Source: Alicyclobacillus sp. SP_1
Lineage (GTDB): Bacteria; Bacillota; Bacilli; Alicyclobacillales; Alicyclobacillaceae
NCBI RefSeq assembly: GCF_024706985.1
Contig: NZ_JAMCCX010000010.1
Span: forward strand, 27,613-91,612
Reading direction: 5' to 3'
Length of the DNA stretch: 64,000 nucleotides
The notes under the pieces were generated by a model, which had not been told where the DNA came from, searched no databases, and saw nothing but the letters and a program-made list of their open reading frames with translations. A program made the translations under genes and the position numbers. This document shows positions 56,871 through 64,000 of the stretch, one piece after another. The first letter of the stretch is position 1, and each line of letters begins with the position of its first letter.

Positions 56871-59117
56871 TCACTCCACCTTGTGAATCGGTGCAAAACG
56901 TGCAACCAATTTGCGCTCCCCGATGGGTGCAGGAAACGTCACCGTCATCTCCAAGTCCTCTCCCTGCCCAGCCGTCGCCAAGATGACGCCCAGACCCCAT
57001 TTACGATGTTCCACGTGGTCACCGACCTCGTACGTGACATCCAGATTGGCGCCAAATCCCTTCGGAATGTGAGGAGCCGCAATCTGCCCCGACTGCCTCG
57101 TTCCGCGGTCTGGAGCCACGGCCACACGCGGACTTCCTGGCTGCACCACCTGAAGACAGTGAGCCGGCATCTCCTCCAAGAACCGCGACGGAGAGAACGT
57201 CCGAATCCCTCCGTAAATCATCCGCTGCGAACAAGTGCTCAAGTACAAGCGGCGCATGGCGCGAGTCACACCTACATAACAGAGTCGCCGCTCTTCTTCC
57301 ATTTCTGTCGCATCGAACAGCGTTCGACTGTGCGGAAACATCCCCTCTTCCAGTCCCACCAAAAAGACCACCGGAAACTCCAGCCCTTTGGCACTATGGA
57401 GTGTCATCAGCGTGACCACATCGTCTGTCTCATCAGCCAGCCTACCGTTGTCTAAGTCCGTATCCGCCACCAAGGCGACCTCTGTCAAAAACTGCCCTAG
57501 TCGATCCGCCGCTTCGACATCCTTCCAATTCTCATCGAACTGCTTGGTGAGTGACAGAAACTCGTCCAAGTTTTCGAGCCGCGCTGCTGCTTCCAATGAT
57601 TTTTCCGCTTCCAGCGCTTCACGATACCCAGACCGTTCGATGATTTGTTCGACTAACTCTGTGACGTTGAGGAAGCTTGCCATCTGCTGCAAGTTCGAAA
57701 TAAGCTCCACGAAACTCCGCAAACTGCCGATTGCTTTCCCGGAAACTCCAGTCTGTTCGAGTTTATCTGCCGCATCCACGAGGGCAAGACCGTTGGCATC
57801 AGCATAAGCAGCGAGCTTGGCCAGGGACGTATCACCAATGCCCCGCTTGGGAACGTTGACAGCGCGTAGAAAGGACGGATCGTCCGCAGGATTCGCCGCC
57901 AGACGGAGATAGGCGAGCAGGTCGCGAATTTCCTTTCGTTCATAAAAGCGCACACCACCGTAGATGCGATAGGGAATACCGCGCTGGAGTAAAACCTCCT
58001 CCAGCACGCGTGATTGCGCGTTGGTGCGGTAAAGAATGGCCGCATCTGTATAATGCCCGCCGTCTCTGCACCAAGCTTCCAATTCGGTCGCAACCGCTGC
58101 CGCCTCTACGCGTTCGTCAGGGCATCGAAAAAGTGTCGCCTTTTCTCCTTCACCGCGGTCGCTCCACAGTCGCTTGCTGGCTCGTCCATGATTATTGGCA
58201 ATGACGTTGTTGGCAATGTCCAAGATGGTCTGCGAAGACCGATAATTTTGCTCTAGGCGAACGGCGACCGCCTCTGGATAATCCCGTTCAAATTGAAGGA
58301 TATTTTGAATGTCCGCACCGCGCCATCCATAGATGGACTGGTCGGAGTCTCCTACCACGCAGAGGTTCCGATGTGCATCCGCCAGCATCCGCACGAGTAC
58401 ATATTGCGCATGATTCGTGTCCTGGTACTCGTCCACATGGATGTAACGAAACTTGTTCTGATAAAACTGTAGAACGTCTGGGGCGGACCGAAACAACTCA
58501 ATGGTCTTTCCAATCAAGTCGTCAAAATCCAGAGAGTTGTTCCGCTTTAAACGCCGCTCATACTCCAGATACGTGTTGGCCACGAGCTTGCCGTAGAGAT
58601 CACTCGCCTCTTCCTTCGCACGACTTGCGGTTTTGAGCACATTTTTGTGTCCGCTGATGGCCGAGAGAATCGCTCGCGGCTCAAATTTTTTGACGTCTAC
58701 ATTGGCATCGCGCAAAATCTTTCGAACCAGAGACAGTGAGTCTTGCCCATCCAAGACTGTAAAACCCGAAGTATATCCAAGGCGGTCAATGTCGCGGCGC
58801 AAGACACGTGCACAAAGCGCGTGAAAAGTACTAGCCGTCACGTCGTTAGCGCGAACGCCAACCAACGCCTCAATCCGCTCGCGCATTTCGCGCGCAGCTT
58901 TATTCGTAAAGGTGATGGCCAAAATACTCCACGGAACCACCTGGCGACGATGAATCAAATATGCAATACGCCTCGTCAAGACCCTGGTTTTTCCGCTACC
59001 AGCCCCCGCCACAATCAACAGTGGCCCTTCTGTCGTCTGCACGGCCTGCCGCTGCTCCGGGTTGAGTCCTGCCAATGCATCTTCTTCCGTCGCCCTGGCG
59101 TCCAGCCCCATGTTCAT
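56871..59117 (-). CDS. pcrA: ATP-dependent DNA helicase PcrA
   Basis: About 748 residues from the ATG at 59117. UvrD-family motifs: LNPEQRQAVQTTEGPLLIVA, Walker A GAGSGKTRVL, VDEYQDTNHAQY, GDSDQSIYGWRGADI, VRLEQNYRSSQTIL and VTLMTLHSAKGLEFPVVFLV. The C-terminal 60 residues hold the VGDHVEHRKWGLGVI segment (Tudor-like RNA polymerase-binding tail of PcrA). A 36-residue extension upstream is open but lacks a site; GGTGGGTGAAC precedes the chosen start. Confidence 0.97.
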   Translation of the reverse strand: MNMGLDARATEEDALAGLNPEQRQAVQTTEGPLLIVAGAGSGKTRVLTRRIAYLIHRRQVVPWSILAITFTNKAAREMRERIEALVGVRANDVTASTFHALCARVLRRDIDRLGYTSGFTVLDGQDSLSLVRKILRDANVDVKKFEPRAILSAISGHKNVLKTASRAKEEASDLYGKLVANTYLEYERRLKRNNSLDFDDLIGKTIELFRSAPDVLQFYQNKFRYIHVDEYQDTNHAQYVLVRMLADAHRNLCVVGDSDQSIYGWRGADIQNILQFERDYPEAVAVRLEQNYRSSQTILDIANNVIANNHGRASKRLWSDRGEGEKATLFRCPDERVEAAAVATELEAWCRDGGHYTDAAILYRTNAQSRVLEEVLLQRGIPYRIYGGVRFYERKEIRDLLAYLRLAANPADDPSFLRAVNVPKRGIGDTSLAKLAAYADANGLALVDAADKLEQTGVSGKAIGSLRSFVELISNLQQMASFLNVTELVEQIIERSGYREALEAEKSLEAAARLENLDEFLSLTKQFDENWKDVEAADRLGQFLTEVALVADTDLDNGRLADETDDVVTLMTLHSAKGLEFPVVFLVGLEEGMFPHSRTLFDATEMEEERRLCYVGVTRAMRRLYLSTCSQRMIYGGIRTFSPSRFLEEMPAHCLQVVQPGSPRVAVAPDRGTRQSGQIAAPHIPKGFGANLDVTYEVGDHVEHRKWGLGVILATAGQGEDLEMTVTFPAPIGERKLVARFAPIHKVE

Positions 59118-59147
59118 CAGTTCACCCACCCTGCTCGTGTTTTGTCT

Positions 59148-59156
59148 ATTATAACA
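59148..59156 (-). promoter_or_regulatory. Extended -10 promoter of pcrA-ligA
   Basis: TGTTATAAT on the minus strand (TGnTATAAT) about 30 nt before pcrA. The -35 is weak. It is divergent to the tRNA promoter. Confidence 0.5.
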
Positions 59157-59174
59157 AGAGTCCATTTCTGATGT

Positions 59175-59204
59175 TTGACGACCAGACTGGCCACGTGGTA
59201 TATT
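59175..59204 (+). promoter_or_regulatory. Promoter of tRNA-Pro
   Basis: TTGACG (-35), 18-nt spacer and TATATT (-10) on the plus strand, about 40 nt upstream of the tRNA. Confidence 0.65.
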
Positions 59205-59245
59205 AGCGTTTGTTCGCCGCCTCAACTTTGAGGAAAGTCGACTAT

Positions 59246-59321
59246 CGGAATGTAGCTCAGGTGGTAGAGCGCACGGTTCGGGACCGTGAGGCCGCAGGTT
59301 CGAGTCCTGTCATTCCGACCA
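59246..59321 (+). tRNA. tRNA-Pro (anticodon CGG)
   Basis: A 76-nt cloverleaf with CCA encoded. Acceptor CGGAATG pairs with CATTCCG, D arm GCTC-AGGTGGTA-GAGC, anticodon stem CACGG/CCGTG with loop TTCGGGA (anticodon CGG), and T arm CAGG-TTCGAGT-CCTG. The C1-G72 pair is characteristic of proline tRNAs. Confidence 0.97.
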
Positions 59322-59641
59322 AAGTTTGCCGTAACTGCCATTTTTTGCGATGTTTGAAGAAAAGCAAGTGGTTCACTCAGACCACGATTTGACTCGAAAC
59401 GACCACTTTTCTCCTGTGCGAAATCACAGAAGTGAAGTGGTTTCTTCATGTTGCCAAAAAAGGAACGATCTCGCCAAAATGTTTGGTCCAAATGACTTTA
59501 TGACATGTCAGTTTCGTAACGAAACATGCCCTTGAAGAATGGGGGTATATGAGATGAAAGTGGTCTGGTCTGACCACTTTCATCGTTCGGATAGCTTCTT
59601 GCGCAGCGCGATTCAAATTGGTGCAATCATAGTTGCGCCGG
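59322..59641. other. Region downstream of tRNA-Pro with repeated AGTGGT/ACCACT elements
   Basis: About 320 nt without a gene. Short AAGTGGT and ACCACTT words recur near 59370, 59400 and 59437 and culminate in a perfect 13-bp hairpin at 59553-59584. No integrase gene is adjacent. Confidence 0.5.
59553..59584. terminator. Perfect 13-bp hairpin between tRNA-Pro and a convergent gene
   Basis: GATGAAAGTGGTC and GACCACTTTCATC pair perfectly around TGGTCT. No T-run follows on either strand, so it may be a bidirectional structure that limits read-through or a recombination or protein-binding site rather than a classical terminator. Confidence 0.45.
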
Positions 59642-60973
59642 TTATGCCTTGTTGGCGGACGATTTACCAGAGACAGCTGCAGGTTTCGCAACTACGTGAA
59701 TGACCACATGGAACGCTGGTAGCCAGTCCCCTGGGTGGTCCTTGTCATACGTCAGCAGTGGCAAACAATACAGCGAAGGCATTTTTTGCTGACCCTTGTA
59801 AATGGATGGATAGAGGTCAATGTACTGAATCCCTGGCGTTTCAGACGCCCGCAACTGGATTTTCACATATCCATGCGAATTGAATCCACACACATACCCA
59901 ATGGCGCTATTGTCGTAAGCAACCGTGTAAATATTGTCATAATCCGTCCAACCTACACCTAGCATTTTGATGGTAAAAGGTTGCCCTGCCACCACCGTCT
60001 TGGGGACATATACAACCGACGGCATAATTCGGAACGTCGTACTGCCAGCAACCTTTGTCCCATCCATCAATTGAATGTTATGCGGAGGTCCTCCTAGTTC
60101 GTTCGGCACCTGAACTTTCTTCGTGAATTGGCCGAAAGCGTCTGTGCTCACTTCGCCGAGAGGCACTTGCTCCGCCCCATATCCCTGCCCAGACACACGG
60201 CTTCCGGCCATGGTGTCCCAGACCAGTTAATAGGAGTGGTACGGCGCCAATCCGAAACCCGTCAGAGTGAAAGACTGCCCGACCGTTCCGCTGCCTATCG
60301 ACGCCGTCAAATGCTGGCCAACACTTGGTTTGGGTCTAGGAAGCGGATCGGACACCGTCACCGGATGACCTTTCGTCACATTGACGGTGAAACTGTAATT
60401 GGAGCGGAAACTAAATGGCGACTGCGCTAAATTTAAATACGGCTGACCTTCCACACTTCCACTGATCAGTTGAATCGTGTGTTTGCCAACCGCGCCCTCC
60501 GCACGAACGGTGAAATTCGCCACCCCTCCGGTAGACACAGCAGTCACATCTCCAAGAAGATGATTGTCGTAAAGCACATCATAATCACTGGTATAAGGTC
60601 CCACGCCAAGCCCATCCACGTGAATATGGAAGAATTGTCCTTGTGGCTCGGTTTTGTCGCGAAGGGTTGCGAGCGGAGTTAGGGTCACGGCACCTGCCGC
60701 CACAACATCCCCTTTGGCGTCGACTAAACCGACCATGTGTGCGTCCCCAAATCCAGACGGATCTCTGAACGATCCGCTGACAGTCCCAGACCCATCACTC
60801 TCCACAGGGCCGAGCGTTCGCTTGCCGAGTGTGTACTCTGCACCGACAAACTTTTGCTTGTCCGCTTTCCAGGTGCCTTGATAGCTCATAAGATCTGTGG
60901 CGCTGTAACGGATGAACTCGACCACAGTGATCACAACGCTTCGGTCGGATAGTAGACATATCTGGATGCTCAC
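59642..60973 (-). pseudogene. Surface-type protein gene interrupted by an in-frame stop
   Basis: Two frames in the same register are separated by one TAA at 60227. The first (to 60973) reads QGTWKADKQKFVGAEYTLGK, GLGVGPYTSDYDVLYDNHLL and GQSFTLTGFGLAPYHSY; the second continues LVWDT then MAGSRVSGQGYGAEQVPLGE, STDAFGQFTKKVQVPNELGG. The repeated pattern (GQ-F-L-G-GL-PY-SY/YD---V-YDN---G) points to tandem immunoglobulin-like modules of an extracellular protein. A signal peptide is missing, so the 5' end is also lost. Unknown function; dead or truncated. Confidence 0.6.
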
Positions 60974-61164
60974 AAAATACTAAATAGGACTGAACATCAG
61001 ATGGAGCACTCATTATGATCAAAGGCATATAGGGCGTGCGTAAGCACAACCCTGTGGGGAGGAAGAGAGACCAGGTGGCCAAACCTTATTGCGGTCTCTC
61101 TTCTCTTATGCCTATGTACCCTCCCACAATGATTGTCGGTAAAACTATCTTCTGCATACGACTA

Positions 61165-61488
61165 TCATCGACAAAATCCTCTGTCAAAGCGAACGACAAA
61201 AAAGCCACCCATCTGCCGTCATACAGCGTGAGCGGCTACAGGTTGGAGGCCTGCATCGAACACCCACGGTTAGATAAGTATTCGACCATTTGGATCGATC
61301 AGAATCGGTACTCTGTTCCCGACCATCTCGTTGGAGAACAGCTTCTAGTGAAGGTCTACTCGAATCGCGTGATCGGATTCCATAAAACGGAGAAGATTAC
61401 CGAGCACAAGCGGCTGACAGGAAGCCATGAATGGCGCTCTGAGTTGACTCATGACCTGGAGACGCTTAAGAAAAAGCCTGGAGCAGAG
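61165..61488 (+). pseudogene. IS21-family IstA transposase, C-terminal fragment
   Basis: Reads LDKYSTIWIDQNRYSVPDHL, VGEQLLVKVYSNRVIGFHKT, then GSHEWRSELTHDLETLKKKP, the Mu-type beta-barrel end of IstA proteins. It breaks off after KKPGA into an IS256-type fragment. No IstB gene follows. Confidence 0.7.
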
Positions 61489-61648
61489 GTGGATACCCGT
61501 CGGTCCCAAAGGCAAGCACTATCCGGAGCGCAAGGCCGCACGGCATGGAAAAGAGAAGGATTGCGTCACCCTCGGCGGTCGCAAGGTGGCTGTGGAAAAG
61601 GTGCGAGTACGCAGCGTAGATGGCCGGGAGATGTCGCTCGAGACGTAG
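61489..61648 (+). pseudogene. IS256/Mutator-family transposase, N-terminal fragment
   Basis: In another frame than the IstA relic: WIPVGPKGKHYPERKAARHG, EKDCVTLGGRKVAVEKVRVR then SVDGREMSLET and a stop. The H-R-G-E-V-LGGR-V-V---RVR pattern is that of the N-terminal part of IS256-type transposases. Only about 52 codons remain. Confidence 0.6.
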
Positions 61649-61689
61649 CGTCTCCTTGATGAGTTTTAAGGGCTCTCGACCCGTTGCAC

Positions 61690-61737
61690 ACCCAGCATAA
61701 AGGAGGCGCTTCGATTTGGACAAACCCGAAATTTAAT
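61690..61737 (+). repeat. Dispersed repeat next to a CPBP protease gene, copy 2
   Basis: ACCCAGCATAAAGGAGGCGCT and a second block CAAACCCGAAATTTAAT, matching 11186-11233. It lies between the IS256 relic and the 3' end of the second CPBP gene. Confidence 0.6.
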
Positions 61738-61881
61738 GATAAAAAGACTGTTTACACCATCACAAACCCCATGATGGGGTTCAAATCGTTTCAAACTGCG
61801 GACCTTAGGCTTGCGGGAATTGAAGCCATGCCAAGGATACGACAAGAGCAGGCTGAAATGCAGCACAAATCGGCAGGGGTA

Positions 61882-62709
61882 TCAGATATCTACAAAACCC
61901 TTGCGACGAGCCTTGGTCAGTGTGAAATCCGTAGAAAATCTTATGAGCTCAGCTCCTATTAGACCCATCAGGTAAATCTGAACGTAGCCTATCTCTAGCC
62001 AGGGTATGTGAAAATCCAACATCCACGGTCGACCCAGTGATTTATAGTATGGTTGCCAGTCCGCTATACAGTGCAGGAAAGCCGCCCATAGGATTGAGCG
62101 GCTACGCCAAACAATTATACTAAACACAAGACCAAACAATAAAGCCTGACCTAATGCAATAAAGTACCCCTGTGAGAACGGTTTTTGCCCTCCAACGATG
62201 ACAAACTCTGCCCAGTGAGATACAGCAAACAAAACCGAGACGATCAGTACAGCCCACACAATACCCAATCGGTCTTTGAATACTCGTGTCAAAACTCCCC
62301 GAAAAATCCATTCCTCGGACAATCCAGTAATCATGAATGTCAGTATCCCAATCCCATTGCTTACAGTAAGCATACTCCGGAACGGTGAGACAGCTACAAA
62401 CACAATAACGATACACAGCCACAACATTATCAAGCGTCTAGCGCCAGTAGCTTTACCGAGCAGAGGTCGTAGATGGAATGGTCGATAGACCACAAAATAG
62501 AATAATAGAGTAATTGCTCCATAAAGTATATCTTGTGGAATAGGTAAAAGGAAGTTGGACAAGTTTCTCGAGGGTAGCAAAGGTGTTGCATGTAGAATTC
62601 TGTATGTATATGGGTAGATTACGAAAAACGCTAGTGCTGGAATGCCAAGTGTGCTAATCAGATACGCTACGAGTACCCTGAACATTGCCGAATCCCAAAG
62701 CCGAGTCAA
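61882..62709 (-). CDS. CPBP family intramembrane glutamic endopeptidase
   Basis: About 275 residues from the TTG at 62709, which has AGGAGGG at good distance; an ATG at 62742 adds 11 residues but lacks a site. About eight membrane helices. Catalytic motif SEEWIFRGVLTR (EExxxR), then LFAVSHWAEFV and WAAFLHCIADW. Same family as the protein at 11275-12213 but clearly diverged. Substrate unknown; immunity or peptide processing are family roles. The flanks are insertion-sequence relics. Confidence 0.85.
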   Translation of the reverse strand: MTRLWDSAMFRVLVAYLISTLGIPALAFFVIYPYTYRILHATPLLPSRNLSNFLLPIPQDILYGAITLLFYFVVYRPFHLRPLLGKATGARRLIMLWLCIVIVFVAVSPFRSMLTVSNGIGILTFMITGLSEEWIFRGVLTRVFKDRLGIVWAVLIVSVLFAVSHWAEFVIVGGQKPFSQGYFIALGQALLFGLVFSIIVWRSRSILWAAFLHCIADWQPYYKSLGRPWMLDFHIPWLEIGYVQIYLMGLIGAELIRFSTDFTLTKARRKGFVDI

Positions 62710-62742
62710 TGTATCCCTCCTAACCCATGATCCCACAACCAT

Positions 62743-63122
62743 CTTCGTCGTGTGAGGAATACGTGATGTTTCGTATGCCCTATGAACTTGCTAAAGTGAA
62801 ATACCACACAAGAGGTAAATCCACGTTAAAGATACCACAAAAATATGAAATTATGTAAATTGTATTTTGTTACTCAGCTTTCGCAGAGAGAAAATTAGGT
62901 TAATCCATTGAATCTGGAAAGATCATTGTCTGGCTATGCCGTGCTAGTGAATGCATCATTTTGACAGGGATCGGTCTGTTTGACCAAGGTGAGCTTTTCA
63001 TTGGAAGCATAGAGGGTCTTGAGGGATGCAGGATCGATTTGAATTTGCAGCGTATACGTCGGCATACTCGGGCCAAGCGAGAATGCGTTCCGGTGGAGGA
63101 TGTTTTATCGACGATGTCACAT
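62743..63122. other. AT-rich intergenic stretch
   Basis: About 380 nt with a short frame (62961-63203) beginning MTGIGLFDQGELFIGSIEGL that has no clear ribosome binding site and runs into the 57-bp repeat. No other feature seen. Confidence 0.4.
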
Positions 63123-63191
63123 TTCCCGAAGCTACTCCGTCTAAGGAGACGGAAGGATGATTGGCAGAAGCCTACAAGAACCTACGAGGAG
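63123..63191 (+). repeat. Dispersed 57-bp repeat ahead of a lipoprotein gene, copy 2
   Basis: The core 63135-63191 matches 13879-13935 at 51 of 57 positions, including the CCGTCT/AGACGG inverted repeat and the CCTACGAGGAG end. Here the lipoprotein start is about 115 nt further downstream, so the GAGGAG is not its ribosome binding site. Confidence 0.7.
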
Positions 63192-63306
63192 ATTCCTGCT
63201 TAAATTCATCCAAGGATGGAGGGTAGTTGCGAGTAACCGGATGAGGCAAGCGATCAATATGTTACGATAGGATTCCAGGATATGCAGTCGTGAAAGAGGG
63301 ATTCTG

Positions 63307-63819
63307 ATGCGGTATCGAACGCCCGTACTGATCGGCGCATTATTTCTAGGGAGTATCGGTTTTGTCGGTTGTGGAGTGAGTAGGCATCTCCCGGTTGCAC
63401 TGACAACAGGCTCTCACCATATCTCCACATCGAAGCGAGGATATCGCTATACCATTGAAGCGGTGCTCCCTGAAAGCACTGGTGTGCAATTCAATATAAA
63501 GTTTGATCCAATACTTCCAAACATAACTAGAAGCTTTGTGCCTTCCATGTTTTCTCATGCTCATTTTTCAGATCACGGGACACGATTCACGGCGACGTTC
63601 CTCCATGCCAATCTTTGGACTGGTGCTCAATCACTCAACAGTGGTTGGCCCAGATTGGCCTTTAATACCGAGATCCCGGTAAATACATCTTGGGTTCATT
63701 GGATCATCCTCCGGCGTGAGGGCCGGGCCATTCGCATCATATGTGACTTAGGTAAACCTGCAAAAAAAGAATCATTAGGGACGATGCCTACAGGGTTTGT
63801 GTTCAATTTTAAAGCGTAG
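63307..63819 (+). CDS. Small lipoprotein, function unknown
   Basis: A 170-residue protein. Signal RYRTPVLIGALFLGSIGF ends at the lipobox VGCG. The mature part (HHISTSKRGYRYTIEAVLPE, then TGVQFNIKFDPILPN, TSWVHWIILRREGRAIRIIC) is beta-rich and has no domain I know. AGAGGG lies before the ATG. It does not resemble the lipoprotein at 13.9 kb beyond the signal, although both follow the same 57-bp sequence. Confidence 0.75.
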   Translation: MRYRTPVLIGALFLGSIGFVGCGVSRHLPVALTTGSHHISTSKRGYRYTIEAVLPESTGVQFNIKFDPILPNITRSFVPSMFSHAHFSDHGTRFTATFLHANLWTGAQSLNSGWPRLAFNTEIPVNTSWVHWIILRREGRAIRIICDLGKPAKKESLGTMPTGFVFNFKA

Positions 63820-63821
63820 TG

Positions 63822-63847
63822 TTTCGGCCATCGCCAGATGGCCGAAA
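63822..63847 (+). terminator. Hairpin after the lipoprotein gene
   Basis: TTTCGGCCATC and GATGGCCGAAA pair perfectly around GCCA, starting 3 nt after the stop codon. No T-run follows, so termination strength is uncertain. Confidence 0.6.
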
Positions 63848-63909
63848 GCTGACGGTATTGCCTGTCCAAAAGTTGCTGGGTAAAATGACCGTAACCTTAG
63901 GAAAGGAAA

Positions 63910-63954
63910 ACGCCCCTGTTCGTGTGTGCTGAGCCAACAGCACACCAGGGGCGT
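63910..63954 (-). terminator. Rho-independent terminator of a gene beyond the right edge
   Basis: On the minus strand ACGCCCCTG and GTGTGCTG pair with CAGCACAC and CAGGGGCGT (five-base bulge), followed by TTTTCCTTTCC. Confidence 0.6.
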
Positions 63955-64000
63955 CACCAAAAACCAACATGGTTAGTGTATCAGATTACGAGCTCATTGA

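Noticed and set aside
59281..59312. Twelve-base identity (CCGCAGGTTCGA) between the CRISPR repeat stem and the T arm of tRNA-Pro
   Set aside because: GGTTCGA is the universal T-loop core, and a GC-rich stem beside it makes a chance match likely.
63775..63972. Minus-strand short frames at the right edge
   Set aside because: They lie across two hairpins and have no ribosome binding site; the terminator reading is better.

Overview
The window looks like a chromosomal segment of a spore-forming, moderate-GC Bacillota. The evidence is strong AGGAGG-type ribosome binding sites, frequent GTG/TTG starts, CotF-like spore coat genes, a YjcZ-like sporulation peptide, gatCAB, a TagO/WecA-type transferase and a pcrA-ligA pair. 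The arsenic operon, malate:quinone oxidoreductase and rich insertion-sequence load would fit an Alicyclobacillaceae-like, possibly acidophilic lineage. That placement is inference, not proof.

Layout. 1-6.9 kb: the start of lysA, two spore coat genes, a Ugp-like ABC importer operon (binding protein, two permeases, Cof-type HAD phosphatase), a small sporulation-type membrane peptide and a LysR regulator. 7.0-25.8 kb: a type I-G (formerly I-U) CRISPR-Cas locus on the minus strand. A promoter near 25.8 kb drives cas3-csx17-csb1-csb2, followed by a leader and a 34-repeat array (15.15-17.61 kb). The adaptation genes cas4-cas1-cas2 (7.0-9.0 kb) are now separated from the array by IS110, IS3 and IS1380-type material, a CPBP protease and a lipoprotein gene. 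An orphan half-repeat at 9401-9420 suggests the array once reached the cas4 side. Cas4 and Cas1 are separate proteins here, whereas they are commonly fused in this subtype.

25.9-31.3 kb: DedA, PaiB-like protein, Mqo with a duplicated acidic tail, a lipoprotein and a HEAT-repeat protein. 31.5-39.5 kb: a decayed integrative element (large serine recombinase, replication-relaxation gene with an in-frame stop, frameshifted relics) and a LacI gene split by fused IS200/IS605 and IS3 remnants.

39.6-45.5 kb: a nine-gene arsenic operon, read from 45.4 kb downward: CMD/AhpD-like protein with a Cys-rich tail, ArsD, two half-size ArsA ATPases, DsrE-like, FmdE-like, ArsR, ArsB, ArsC. 45.6-48.4 kb: a graveyard of truncated genes (TauE, IS21, HicB, MFS, radical SAM SPASM, Tn3 transposase).

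48.4-59.3 kb: housekeeping genes (rlmD-like, gatB, gatA, gatC, tagO-like, ligA, pcrA, tRNA-Pro). 59.6-64 kb: a nonsense-interrupted surface-type gene, IS21 and IS256 relics, a second CPBP protease and a second small lipoprotein preceded by a 57-bp sequence that also precedes the lipoprotein gene beside the CRISPR array.
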